DNA from: Streptomyces liliifuscus
Lineage (GTDB): Bacteria > Actinomycetota > Actinomycetes > Streptomycetales > Streptomycetaceae
Assembly: GCF_016598615.1 (NCBI RefSeq)
Contig: NZ_CP066831.1
Location: 4,650,001-4,714,000, forward strand
Length of the DNA: 64,000 nucleotides
Reading direction: 5' to 3'
In this document: piece after piece, positions 1 through 7,194 of the stretch
How positions within the stretch are numbered: position 1 is the first letter of the stretch
How the letters are laid out: every line of letters starts with the position of its first letter
Notes under the pieces: model-generated
Databases searched by the model: none
Seen by the model: the letters and a program-made list of their open reading frames with translations, nothing else
Told to the model about the DNA's origin: nothing
Translations under genes and position numbers: made by a program

Positions 1-7
1 GGGTTCG

Positions 8-20
8 GGGGCGTAGCCCC
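8..20. other. small hairpin at window edge
   Basis: GGGGC-GTA-GCCCC lies just downstream of the rpfB stop codon, within the 69 bases before the first gene. It could be part of a terminator, but the window edge prevents judging it. No gene is seen in bases 1-69. Confidence 0.3.
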
Positions 21-69
21 TGAGTCAGGGACGGGAATGGGTAGGGGCGGCGGGGGCGAAGAAAGGGCC

Positions 70-1473
70 TCAGCCCTGCAGCCGTCCCCCGCAATGCGGC
101 CAAGGGCTCGCCCCCCGCCGGACGTACAGCTTCTTCGCGCGGAAGGTCTGTTCCGCGGCTGGGGCGTCCTGGGGGCGCCCGGAGCCGCCGAGGCTGCGCC
201 AGGTCTGGGTGTCGAACTGGTAGAGCCCCCCGTACGTCCCGGAGGAGTCGACCGCACCGGGCCGCCCACCCGACTCACAGTGCGCCAACCCCTGCCAGTT
301 CAGCCCGTCCGCCCCCTGCACGGACGTGGGAAGCGGCCTCGTCCCCACCTTCACCACCTGCTCCCGCGGCTGGTCCACCACCTCGACCCCCAGCCGCCGA
401 GGCCGCTGCTTCACCCCGTTGACCGTACGAAGGGCGTACGTGACGCGCCGCAGCCCCGGCCGCCCGGCCCGCTCGACGACCTCGGTCCCCCGGAACAGCC
501 CGGGATCCTCCGTGCGCCGCACCTCGAAGGGGATCGGCTCCTCGCGGACCTCCTGCGTGGCGGTGATCCGCATGACCGTCACGGTCTGACCGTCCCGCGG
601 AAAGCTCCCGGGCGGCACGGACGTGGTGTCCTCGCCGCGCAGCGTGATCCCGGCGTCCGCCACGACCTCGCGGACGGTCGCCGCGTTCGTCCGGACCGTC
701 CGCGCCCGTCCGTCCGCCATGACCGTCACGGTCCGCTCGGTACGGACGTCGAGCGCGATCCCCTCCCGCCCGATCCGCCGGGAGCGCGGAACGGACACGT
801 ACGCGCCCTCCGCACGCACCCCGAGCTCCCGCAACGCGCCGTCCACGGTGTGGGCCGTGGTCCACACCCTGCTCCGCTGTCCGTCGAGGGTGAGGCGCAG
901 GGGCCGCCCGTACCGTACGGCCACCTCGTCCCCGCTGGTCAGCGCGGCACCGGGGCCGGGCGCCACGATGTCGTGGGCGCCGATCTCGACACCCTCGTCG
1001 GCGAGGAGTTCGGTCACGTCGTCGGCGAAGGTGTGCAGCGTGCGCGGCTTCCCGTCGACGTTCAGCTCGATCGCCTTGTCGTCGGCGACGAACGCGGTGG
1101 TGCCGCCCGCGAGGAACGCCACGACCAGCGCCTGCGGCAGCAGTCGGCGCATGTCGGGCCGCTCGGCGCTCCGGCGCCGCCGGGCGGCCCGCCTGGCCTC
1201 GGCTCGGCCACCGGGCAGCGGCATCTCCAGCGTGGGCGGAACCTGCCGGGGAAGCGTCGGAGCCTCCGGCCCGCGCCACCCGTCGGGGGCGTACTCGCCG
1301 CCGCCCCCGCTCCGGTCACCACTCCCGCTCACGCCTCCGCCCACGTCCTCGTACGCGGGCCGGTACGTGTCCGGGTCCATGTCCGGGACCGCGTCCATGT
1401 CCGGGTGTCCGGGACCGTACGGCTCAGGGATCTCGTACGTCGGGCCATACGTCTCGTACTGCGAATTGCTCAC
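70..1473 (-). CDS. rpfB: resuscitation-promoting factor RpfB (DUF348-G5-lytic transglycosylase)
   Basis: A 467-aa cell-wall muralytic enzyme of the resuscitation-promoting factor family, expected to cleave peptidoglycan and help spores or dormant cells resume growth. It has a long cytoplasmic N-terminus, a membrane anchor at about 111-131, three DUF348 repeats (about 134-175, 190-232, 245-286), a G5 domain (about 300-376) and a C-terminal Rpf lysozyme-like domain (about 390-467) with the catalytic Glu at 400 in HCESGGRPG and a WxxGLxxF-like YGGLYQFD stretch. I chose GTG at 1473 because GGAG lies 8-10 nt upstream; a longer reading to 1551 lacks a ribosome site. It follows tatD on the same strand after 141 nt. 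That gap holds a CCGATCC/GGATCGG palindrome (1493-1506). ksgA is the usual next gene but lies outside the window. Confidence 0.93.
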   Translation of the reverse strand: MSNSQYETYGPTYEIPEPYGPGHPDMDAVPDMDPDTYRPAYEDVGGGVSGSGDRSGGGGEYAPDGWRGPEAPTLPRQVPPTLEMPLPGGRAEARRAARRRRSAERPDMRRLLPQALVVAFLAGGTTAFVADDKAIELNVDGKPRTLHTFADDVTELLADEGVEIGAHDIVAPGPGAALTSGDEVAVRYGRPLRLTLDGQRSRVWTTAHTVDGALRELGVRAEGAYVSVPRSRRIGREGIALDVRTERTVTVMADGRARTVRTNAATVREVVADAGITLRGEDTTSVPPGSFPRDGQTVTVMRITATQEVREEPIPFEVRRTEDPGLFRGTEVVERAGRPGLRRVTYALRTVNGVKQRPRRLGVEVVDQPREQVVKVGTRPLPTSVQGADGLNWQGLAHCESGGRPGAVDSSGTYGGLYQFDTQTWRSLGGSGRPQDAPAAEQTFRAKKLYVRRGASPWPHCGGRLQG

Positions 1474-1614
1474 TACGACACGCTCCAGGGATCCGATCCG
1501 GATCGGGCCAGAGGAACCTAGCGGAGCACTCGTCACTCTCCAAAGCAGCACGACTACGCTGTGTCGCGGGACGTCCCCCGGTCGGACCCCCGCGAGCGGG
1601 CCGGTCGTTACGGC

Positions 1615-2484
1615 TCAGAAATCGAACGCGCGGGCAGTGTTCGCCGAGATCGCCGTCGCCAGCGCGTCCTCGTCGAGACCCCGCACGGCGGCCATGGCGC
1701 GGACCGTGACCGGAATGAGATACGGGGCGTTGGGCCGTCCGCGGTACGGCGCGGGGGTCAGGAAAGGCGCGTCCGTCTCGACGAGGACCAGTTCGAGCGG
1801 GGCGACGGCGAGGGCGTCGCGCAGCGGCTGGGCGTTCTTGAAGGTCATGTTCCCGGCGAACGACATGTAGTAGCCGGCGCGGGCGCAGATCTCCGCCATG
1901 GCGGCGTCGCCCGAGTAGCAGTGGAAGACGGTCCGCTCGGGGGCGCCCTCCTCCTTCAGGACCCGCAGTACGTCGGCGTGGGCGTCGCGGTCGTGGATGA
2001 CCAGCGCCTTGCCGTGCCGCTTGGCGATCTCGATGTGGGCGCGGAAGGACCTCTCCTGGGCGGCCTTGCCCTCGGGGCCCGTGCGGAAGTAGTCGAGGCC
2101 GGTCTCGCCGACGCCCTTGACCTGGGGCAGGGCGGCGAGCCGGTCGATCTCGGCGAGCGCCTCGTCCAGCGCGCCTTCGCCGCCGGGCTGCCGCGCACCT
2201 TGCCGGGACCAGCCGTCGGGGTCTCCGTGCACGATCCGGGGGGCCTCGTTCGGGTGCAGCGCGACGGTCGCGTGGACGGCCTCGTGGTCAAGGGCGGTCC
2301 GGGCGGCCCAGCGCGAGCCCTTCAGGTCGCAGCCCACCTGGACGACCGTGGTCACACCGACCGACGCGGCCTTGGCGAGGGCCTCCTCGACCGTGCCGGA
2401 CTGCATGTCGAGGTGGGTGTGCGAGTCGGCGACCGGCACCCGGAGCGGGGCCGGCGGGGGCGGGGCTTCGGCGTTGGAAGGCAT
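1615..2484 (-). CDS. tatD: TatD family metal-dependent DNase/hydrolase
   Basis: A 289-aa TIM-barrel metallohydrolase of the TatD family (3'-5' DNase or proofreading/RNA quality-control nuclease in characterised members). The N-terminal metal motif DSHTHLD (about 20-26), GETGLDYF near the middle, IHDRDA and FHCYSGD in the second half and the VETDAPFL motif near the C-terminus are all present, and the length fits the family. The start at 2484 has no Shine-Dalgarno sequence, but TAGGAT (complement of 2491-2496) sits 6 nt before the ATG, so the mRNA is probably leaderless. It precedes rpfB on the same strand, an arrangement common in actinobacteria (tatD-rpfB-ksgA). Confidence 0.92.
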   Translation of the reverse strand: MPSNAEAPPPPAPLRVPVADSHTHLDMQSGTVEEALAKAASVGVTTVVQVGCDLKGSRWAARTALDHEAVHATVALHPNEAPRIVHGDPDGWSRQGARQPGGEGALDEALAEIDRLAALPQVKGVGETGLDYFRTGPEGKAAQERSFRAHIEIAKRHGKALVIHDRDAHADVLRVLKEEGAPERTVFHCYSGDAAMAEICARAGYYMSFAGNMTFKNAQPLRDALAVAPLELVLVETDAPFLTPAPYRGRPNAPYLIPVTVRAMAAVRGLDEDALATAISANTARAFDF

Positions 2485-2620
2485 GCCCCGATCCTACGAA
2501 GCCCGATCCTGCGAAGGGGGCGGGAGGTCTTGGGAAGAGGGATGCCGGGCCCCACGTCGCGGGAGGCGGGGGGAGGCGCCGCTGCACGCGGAGCCCGGCA
2601 TCAGTGGGCGGAGCGGAGGA

Positions 2621-3079
2621 TCAGCTCGCCTTGCGGTGGTGGAACGGGTGCAGCAGATCGGAGAGGTGCCAGTGGTGACGCTCCTCGGCCGCCGCCGACT
2701 CCGTGCTCCCAGGCGCCTGTGCCGCCGTCCCCGCCGTCTCGGCGTCCGGGGCCTTCCGCTGCCGTACGGGCGTCGGCCGGCGCAGCGAGTTCTGTGCCGA
2801 GGAGACCTGTCCCGCGCGCATGATGCGGACGACATGGCCGTCGCAGTTCTGACAGCTGGGCCGGCTCAGCGGCGACGGCACGACCCGGCCGTCGGCCACG
2901 TACATGACGAATTCGGTGCCCTCGGCGTCGAGGTGGTGCTCGATCTCGTACGACTGCTCCCAGCCGTGCCCGCAGCGCATGCAGGCGAAGGAGTACGACT
3001 CGTGGACTATGTCGGTCGCCGTGGTGCGGTGGCCAGGATCTCCAGTGATCTGCCCGGTCTGACCTGCGATCTCACTCAT
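2621..3079 (-). CDS. conserved hypothetical protein with a CxxC pair (zinc-ribbon-like)
   Basis: A 152-aa protein of unknown role. Two cysteine pairs, CMRC and CQNC about 45 residues apart, look like a zinc ribbon, followed by a disordered, Ala/Thr-rich tail ending in a His-rich segment (HHWHLSDLLHPFHHRK) that could bind metal. The start at 3079 is set by GAGGAG about 6 nt upstream. It lies between rsmI and tatD on the same strand with gaps of 216 and 136 nt, so it is probably transcribed on its own. I recognise it only as a protein commonly found next to tatD/rsmI in Streptomyces. Confidence 0.8.
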   Translation of the reverse strand: MSEIAGQTGQITGDPGHRTTATDIVHESYSFACMRCGHGWEQSYEIEHHLDAEGTEFVMYVADGRVVPSPLSRPSCQNCDGHVVRIMRAGQVSSAQNSLRRPTPVRQRKAPDAETAGTAAQAPGSTESAAAEERHHWHLSDLLHPFHHRKAS

Positions 3080-3280
3080 GCCAGCTCCTCTTGTCCGCTG
3101 GACGAGGACGGGTGCGTCCTTCAACCAGTGGACGCTTCCGCAGGCCGATGCGCACCAGACCTGTCGAGTGTTGGAGCCGTCTTGGCCTTTCCTTGTCGGA
3201 GCGCCCTCAGAACACGGTCCGAGCTTTGCTTTTCGCGATCGTCCTTTGCCCGCTCATGGGGTCGGGCGCGGCCGCCCAAA

Positions 3281-3311
3281 CAGGGATTCGGGTGCTCAGG
3301 GATTCGGGTGC
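3281..3311. repeat. 15-bp direct repeat at the end of rsmI
   Basis: CAGGGATTCGGGTGC occurs at 3281-3295 and again at 3297-3311. The second copy encodes the last residues of RsmI and part of its stop codon; the first lies just beyond it. It looks like a small tandem duplication that touched the end of the gene. Confidence 0.7.
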
Positions 3312-4150
3312 GCCGCGTTCTTCGAGGCGACGACCGCGTCGAAGACCTCGCGCTTGGGCAGCCCCGCGTCCGCGGCGACGGCGGCGATCGCCTCCTTGCG
3401 CCGCTCCCCCGCCTCCTCCCGCACCCGCACCCTGCGCACCAGTTCCTCGGGGTCGAGCGACTCGGTGATCTCCGGGGCGCCCTCCACGACGACGGTGATC
3501 TCGCCGCGCACCCCTTCGGCGGCCCAGGAGGCGAGTTCGCCCAGCGGCCCGCGCTTGACCTCCTCGTACGTCTTGGTCAGTTCGCGGCAGACGGCGGCCC
3601 GGCGCTCCGCGCCGAACACCTCGGCCATCGCGGCGAGTGTGTCGTCGAGGCGGTGCGGCGCCTCGAAGTAGACGAGCGTGCGCCGCTCGACCTCGTTCTC
3701 CCGCAGCCGCGACAGCCGCTCGCCGGCCTTCCTCGGCAGGAATCCCTCGAAGCAGAAGCGGTCGACGGGCAGCCCGGACAGCGCGAGCGCGGTGAGCACC
3801 GCGGAGGGTCCGGGGACGGCCGTGACCTTGATGTCCTTCTCCACCGCGGCGGCGACCAGCCGGTACCCGGGGTCGGACACGGACGGCATCCCGGCGTCCG
3901 TGACGAGCAGCACGCGCGCCCCGCCCATCAGCGCCTCGACCAGCTCGGGCGTACGCGCGGTCTCGTTCCCCTCGAAGTACGAGACGACCCGCCCGGACGG
4001 CTGTACGTCCAGCGCCTGCGTCAGCCGCCGCAGCCGCCGGGTGTCCTCGGCGGCGATGACATCGGCCCCCGCCAACTCGGCCGTCAGCCGGGGCGGTGCG
4101 TCCGCGATGTCCCCGATGGGCGTGCCTGCGAGTACAAGGGTTCCTGTCAC
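3296..4150 (-). CDS. rsmI: 16S rRNA (cytidine(1402)-2'-O)-methyltransferase RsmI
   Basis: A 284-aa SAM-dependent tetrapyrrole-methylase-fold enzyme that 2'-O-methylates C1402 in the 16S rRNA decoding centre. Family motifs are clear: LAGTPIGDIADAP at the N-terminus, AEDTRRLRRL, a TDAGMPSVSDPG loop, VPGPSA and the FEGFLPRK segment. The C-terminal part (LPKREVFDAVV) matches the usual small helical extension. GTG at 4150 is preceded by GAGGA about 8 nt away; the longer reading to 4186 overlaps the divergent pmt promoter. It diverges from pmt with only 62 nt between the start codons. Confidence 0.94.
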   Translation of the reverse strand: MTGTLVLAGTPIGDIADAPPRLTAELAGADVIAAEDTRRLRRLTQALDVQPSGRVVSYFEGNETARTPELVEALMGGARVLLVTDAGMPSVSDPGYRLVAAAVEKDIKVTAVPGPSAVLTALALSGLPVDRFCFEGFLPRKAGERLSRLRENEVERRTLVYFEAPHRLDDTLAAMAEVFGAERRAAVCRELTKTYEEVKRGPLGELASWAAEGVRGEITVVVEGAPEITESLDPEELVRRVRVREEAGERRKEAIAAVAADAGLPKREVFDAVVASKNAAHPNP

Positions 4151-4200
4151 GGTTCCATCCTCGCAGGGGCGGCCCACGGGACTCACACAGACCTGTTCCC

Positions 4201-4212
4201 TACGATGGCGCG
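4201..4212 (+). promoter_or_regulatory. leaderless promoter of pmt
   Basis: TACGAT at 4201-4206 ends 6 nt before the GTG start at 4213, so transcription should begin at or next to the start codon. No Shine-Dalgarno sequence is visible. The -35 region is poor. Confidence 0.5.
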
Positions 4213-5955
4213 GTGACCAGTACCGCGTCCTCCACGGACACCCGGCAGGGACAGGGCGTCGAAGACCAGCGGCCGTCGTGGCAACTACGGCTGCGCCGGT
4301 TCGGCTACACGGCCCCGCCCAGAAGCGATGTCCGCGAACGCCTGGTGCCCGCGTACACCGAGCCCAGCCCCCGGCTGTGGGCCGCGATCGGGCTCCGCAG
4401 GGAGGCCACGGAACGCCTCGTCCGCTGGTCGGCGTGGGGCGGCCCGCTGCTCGTCACGCTGATCGCGGGCGTGATGCGGTTCTGGAACCTGGGCAGCCCG
4501 AAGGCGGTGATATTCGACGAGACGTACTACGCCAAGGACGCCTGGGCGCTCATCCACCGCGGGTACGAGGTCAACTGGGCGAAGAACGCCAACGAGCTGA
4601 TCCTGCAGAACGGCGGGAACGTCAAGATCCCGACGGAGGCCGCCTATGTGGTCCATCCGCCCGTCGGGAAGTACGTCATCGGGCTCGGCGAGTGGATGTT
4701 CGGGTTCACGCCGTTCGGCTGGCGGTTCATGACGGCGCTGCTCGGCACGCTGTCCGTGCTGATGCTGTGCCGGATCGGCCGCCGCGTCTTCCGCTCGACG
4801 TTCCTGGGCTGTCTGGCGGGCGCCCTGATGGCCGTCGACGGCCTGCACTTCGTGATGAGCCGCACCGCGCTGCTCGACCAGGTGCTGATGTTCTTCGTCC
4901 TCGCGGCCTTCGGCTGCCTGCTCATCGACCGCGACAAGGTCCGTGAACGCCTCGCCGCCGCGCTCCCACCGGACGCCGACGGCCTCGTACGCCCGGACGC
5001 GCGCGTCGCCGAGGAGACGCTCCTGGGCCGCCGCCCCTGGCGCCTGGCGGCCGGTCTGCTGCTCGGCCTCGCCATCGGCACGAAGTGGAACGGCCTCTAC
5101 TTCCTCGTCGCGTTCGGTCTGCTGACGGTCCTGTGGGACGTCGGCTCCCGTCGGGTCGCGGGCGCCCGCCGCCCCCATCTGGCGGTCCTCAAGCACGATG
5201 TGGGCTGGGCGTTCCTGTCCACGGTCCCGGTGGCGATCGCCACGTACATCGTGTCGTGGACCGGCTGGTTCCTGTCCGGCACGGACGGCAAGGGCGGCTA
5301 CTACCGCGACTGGGCCTCGGCCGACGGCCGCACCAGCGACTGGTCCTGGCTGTTCCCCGACTGGTGGCGCAGCCTGTGGCACTACGAGACGCAGGTGTAC
5401 GACTTCCACGTCGGCCTGCACTCGCCGCACACCTACCAGTCGAACCCGTGGAGCTGGATCGTCACCGGGCGCCCGGTCTCGTACTTCTACGAGTCGCCGC
5501 TGCCCGGCAAGGACGGCTGCCCGACGGACGCGGGCGAGAAGTGCGCCCGCGAGGTCCTCGCCCTCGGCACGCCCATGCTCTGGTGGGCGGCCGCCTTCGC
5601 GGTCCTCTACGTCCTGTGGCGCTGGCTCTTCCGCCGCGACTGGCGCGCGGGCGCGATCGCCTGCGGGGTCGTGGCCGGCTATCTCCCCTGGTTCCTCTAC
5701 CAGGAACGCACGATCTTCTTCTTCTACGCCGTCGTCTTCCTCCCCTTCCTGTGTCTGGCGGTGGCAATGATGATCGGCGCCATCCTCGGCCCACCCGGCT
5801 CCACCGAACGCCGCCGCGTCATCGGCGCCGCCACAGCGGGAGTCCTGGTCCTCCTCATCGCCTGGAACTTCATCTACTTCTGGCCGATCTACACCGGAGA
5901 GGCCATCCCGATCGACAGCTGGCGGTCACGGATGTGGCTGGACACCTGGGTCTGA
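4213..5955 (+). CDS. pmt: dolichyl-phosphate-mannose--protein O-mannosyltransferase (Pmt)
   Basis: A 580-aa polytopic GT39 enzyme that transfers mannose from polyprenyl-phosphate-mannose to Ser/Thr of secreted proteins. After a cytoplasmic N-terminus with an FGYTAPPRSDVRERLVPAYT-type segment, the first membrane helix is followed by the extracytoplasmic loop motif FDETYYAKDAW that holds the catalytic acidic residues, then MSRTALLDQVLMFF and a long external loop with HSPHTYQSNPWSW. At least ten hydrophobic segments follow. Length and order match the S. coelicolor enzyme, where I recall Pmt loss blocks phiC31 adsorption and sensitises cells to cell-wall antibiotics. The gene is monocistronic and ends at a strong hairpin. 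Confidence 0.93.
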   Translation: MTSTASSTDTRQGQGVEDQRPSWQLRLRRFGYTAPPRSDVRERLVPAYTEPSPRLWAAIGLRREATERLVRWSAWGGPLLVTLIAGVMRFWNLGSPKAVIFDETYYAKDAWALIHRGYEVNWAKNANELILQNGGNVKIPTEAAYVVHPPVGKYVIGLGEWMFGFTPFGWRFMTALLGTLSVLMLCRIGRRVFRSTFLGCLAGALMAVDGLHFVMSRTALLDQVLMFFVLAAFGCLLIDRDKVRERLAAALPPDADGLVRPDARVAEETLLGRRPWRLAAGLLLGLAIGTKWNGLYFLVAFGLLTVLWDVGSRRVAGARRPHLAVLKHDVGWAFLSTVPVAIATYIVSWTGWFLSGTDGKGGYYRDWASADGRTSDWSWLFPDWWRSLWHYETQVYDFHVGLHSPHTYQSNPWSWIVTGRPVSYFYESPLPGKDGCPTDAGEKCAREVLALGTPMLWWAAAFAVLYVLWRWLFRRDWRAGAIACGVVAGYLPWFLYQERTIFFFYAVVFLPFLCLAVAMMIGAILGPPGSTERRRVIGAATAGVLVLLIAWNFIYFWPIYTGEAIPIDSWRSRMWLDTWV

Positions 5956-5977
5956 GGGCCCGGAGCAAGCCGGCACG

Positions 5978-6017
5978 ACAGTGCTCCTGACCCGCGACGG
6001 CGGGGCAGGAGCACTGT
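5978..6017. terminator. bidirectional hairpin terminator between pmt and the 104-aa gene
   Basis: ACAGTGCTCCTG (5978-5989) pairs perfectly with CAGGAGCACTGT (6006-6017); the 16-nt loop contains a smaller CCCGC/GCGGG stem. It separates convergent genes and could stop both. Confidence 0.75.
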
Positions 6018-6043
6018 GTCGATCCGGGTCCGGAAGCCTGCGG

Positions 6044-6358
6044 CTAGCTCAGGCCGAACGCCTCCATCACATTGCCGATCGATTCGATCACCGGTGCACC
6101 CGTCGCCCCCAGCAGGGCCGCGATTCCGCCGATGGCGCCGAGGGCCTGGCGGAAGCGTCCGCGGTCCACGGGGCCGTCGGTGTCGAGGATGCTCAGGGAG
6201 TCGTCGATCACCGCTCGGTCCGGCTCGGGGACGTGCGCCCGGATGGCCAGTACCGCGTCGATCATCTGCTCGTGGGCCGCTCGCTGGTCCACCGGCCCCT
6301 GGCTCTTGACCATTCCGATGTTGAAGTTGCCGAACTGCATGACGCTGTCGCCGGTCAC
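6044..6358 (-). CDS. 104-aa protein with N-terminal RHIM/amyloid-like motif
   Basis: A small protein I do not recognise by name. Its N-terminus, GDSVMQFGNFNIGMV (residues 3-17), has the Q-hydrophobic-G-x-x-N core of RHIM-like and bacterial amyloid-signalling motifs and matches 9 of 15 positions in the C-terminal tail of the protein encoded just upstream. The rest (about 20-104) looks all-helical, and the last 35 residues are Gly/Ala-rich and hydrophobic (LGAIGGIAALLGATGAP), compatible with membrane association. The GTG start overlaps the upstream stop by 4 nt (GTGA), so translation is coupled. Inferred role: downstream partner that co-assembles with the membrane protein through the shared motif. 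Function is unproven. Confidence 0.72.
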   Translation of the reverse strand: MTGDSVMQFGNFNIGMVKSQGPVDQRAAHEQMIDAVLAIRAHVPEPDRAVIDDSLSILDTDGPVDRGRFRQALGAIGGIAALLGATGAPVIESIGNVMEAFGLS

Positions 6359-6861
6359 CCGATCACCTGTCCCGTGTTGTGGTCGCCGAACTGGTAGATG
6401 CTGTCGCCGTTGATGTTGTAGGTCGGCATTTCGTAGCGGAACTGGATTTCCGGGTTTTCCATCGCTTCCATGAGCTGGTGGAAAATCTTGTCCATCAGTC
6501 CCTTGTCGTCACTTGTCAGTGCCGTCTGCGGGGACCCCGACGTCGTGATCTGCAGTACATACAGCGTCGGGGCGTTCAGTACCTTCTGGAGCCGCTGATA
6601 GCCGCGGGCGATCAGCCCGGCACCGACGATCAGCAGCAGGAACCCGATGAAGGTGGACGCCGACATCAGTCCGAGCCCGGCGAACACCAGGAACAGCTGG
6701 AGCACCAGCTTTTTCACGAACTCGGCCTTGGCCTTGGCGTAGTCGGGCACGATTTCCCGCATCGACGTCCTGGCGATGTTGCGCAGCGGATAGGTGTCCG
6801 AAGCAACCCACAGGGCGCCTCTGCTCACTTGGACTTCTGTAATCCCTCGCGAATACCCCAC
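6355..6861 (-). CDS. DUF6232-like membrane protein with C-terminal RHIM/amyloid-like motif
   Basis: A 168-aa protein resembling the family I know as DUF6232: a short N-terminal beta segment (VQVSRGALWVASDTYPLRNIART), two adjacent membrane helices at about 52-67 and 69-85, then a cytoplasmic alpha/beta region. The extreme C-terminus, GDSIYQFGDHNTGQV (152-166), matches the N-terminus of the next protein and contains a Q-F-G-x-x-N core. The GTG at 6861 has GAGGGGG just upstream; readings extending to 7143 run into the divergent PBP promoter and are not protein-like. The pair sits between pmt and the PBP genes, and the DNA around 6860-6990 is less GC-rich than its surroundings, so it may be accessory. 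Confidence 0.72.
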   Translation of the reverse strand: MGYSRGITEVQVSRGALWVASDTYPLRNIARTSMREIVPDYAKAKAEFVKKLVLQLFLVFAGLGLMSASTFIGFLLLIVGAGLIARGYQRLQKVLNAPTLYVLQITTSGSPQTALTSDDKGLMDKIFHQLMEAMENPEIQFRYEMPTYNINGDSIYQFGDHNTGQVIG

Positions 6862-7123
6862 TCGTCCCCCTCGTTTTTCGGTGCGAAGCACGACACTCAA
6901 ACACACGGAGGGAATCGGCGAACCGCAAAAAGAATGGTGATCCGATATTGAGAACGCGGTGAGCGAAGTCGATCTCTTTCTGACTGGTTTCCCGTCGGCG
7001 TCGATCGTTCCGATGAGGTGCGCGAGCAGACCCGAAGGGTCACATATGTGAACCGCACCGGAGTCCTCGTCTCTGTTCGGACAACTTCTGGAGACTGCCG
7101 CCCCAGCCGCCACTCCTCCCGCA

Positions 7124-7167
7124 TACAGTGCCAGCATGGACACCTTTCTGAACGCGTTCAGAAAGGT
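7124..7167 (+). promoter_or_regulatory. promoter and perfect 26-bp palindromic operator of the first PBP gene
   Basis: The 333-nt gap 6862-7194 between divergent genes contains TACAGT (7124-7129) as a possible -10 box. Just after the expected start of transcription lies a perfect palindrome at 7142-7167: ACCTTTCTGAACG followed directly by its exact reverse complement. The first PBP ribosome site (GGAGG, 7181-7185) is 14 nt further on. There is no T-run, so a repressor site is more likely than a terminator. Nothing else recognisable is seen in the gap. Confidence 0.6.
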
Positions 7168-7194
7168 TCACGGGGTACGGGGAGGGAACGCGCG

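Noticed and set aside
1474..1614. c-di-AMP (ydaO) riboswitch before rpfB, by analogy with rpfA.
   Set aside because: The 141-nt gap is short and I see none of the conserved ydaO sequence blocks.
6862..7143. N-terminal extension of the DUF6232-like protein by 94 residues.
   Set aside because: It crosses the divergent PBP promoter and palindrome, its codon bias drops, and the family starts near the proposed GTG.
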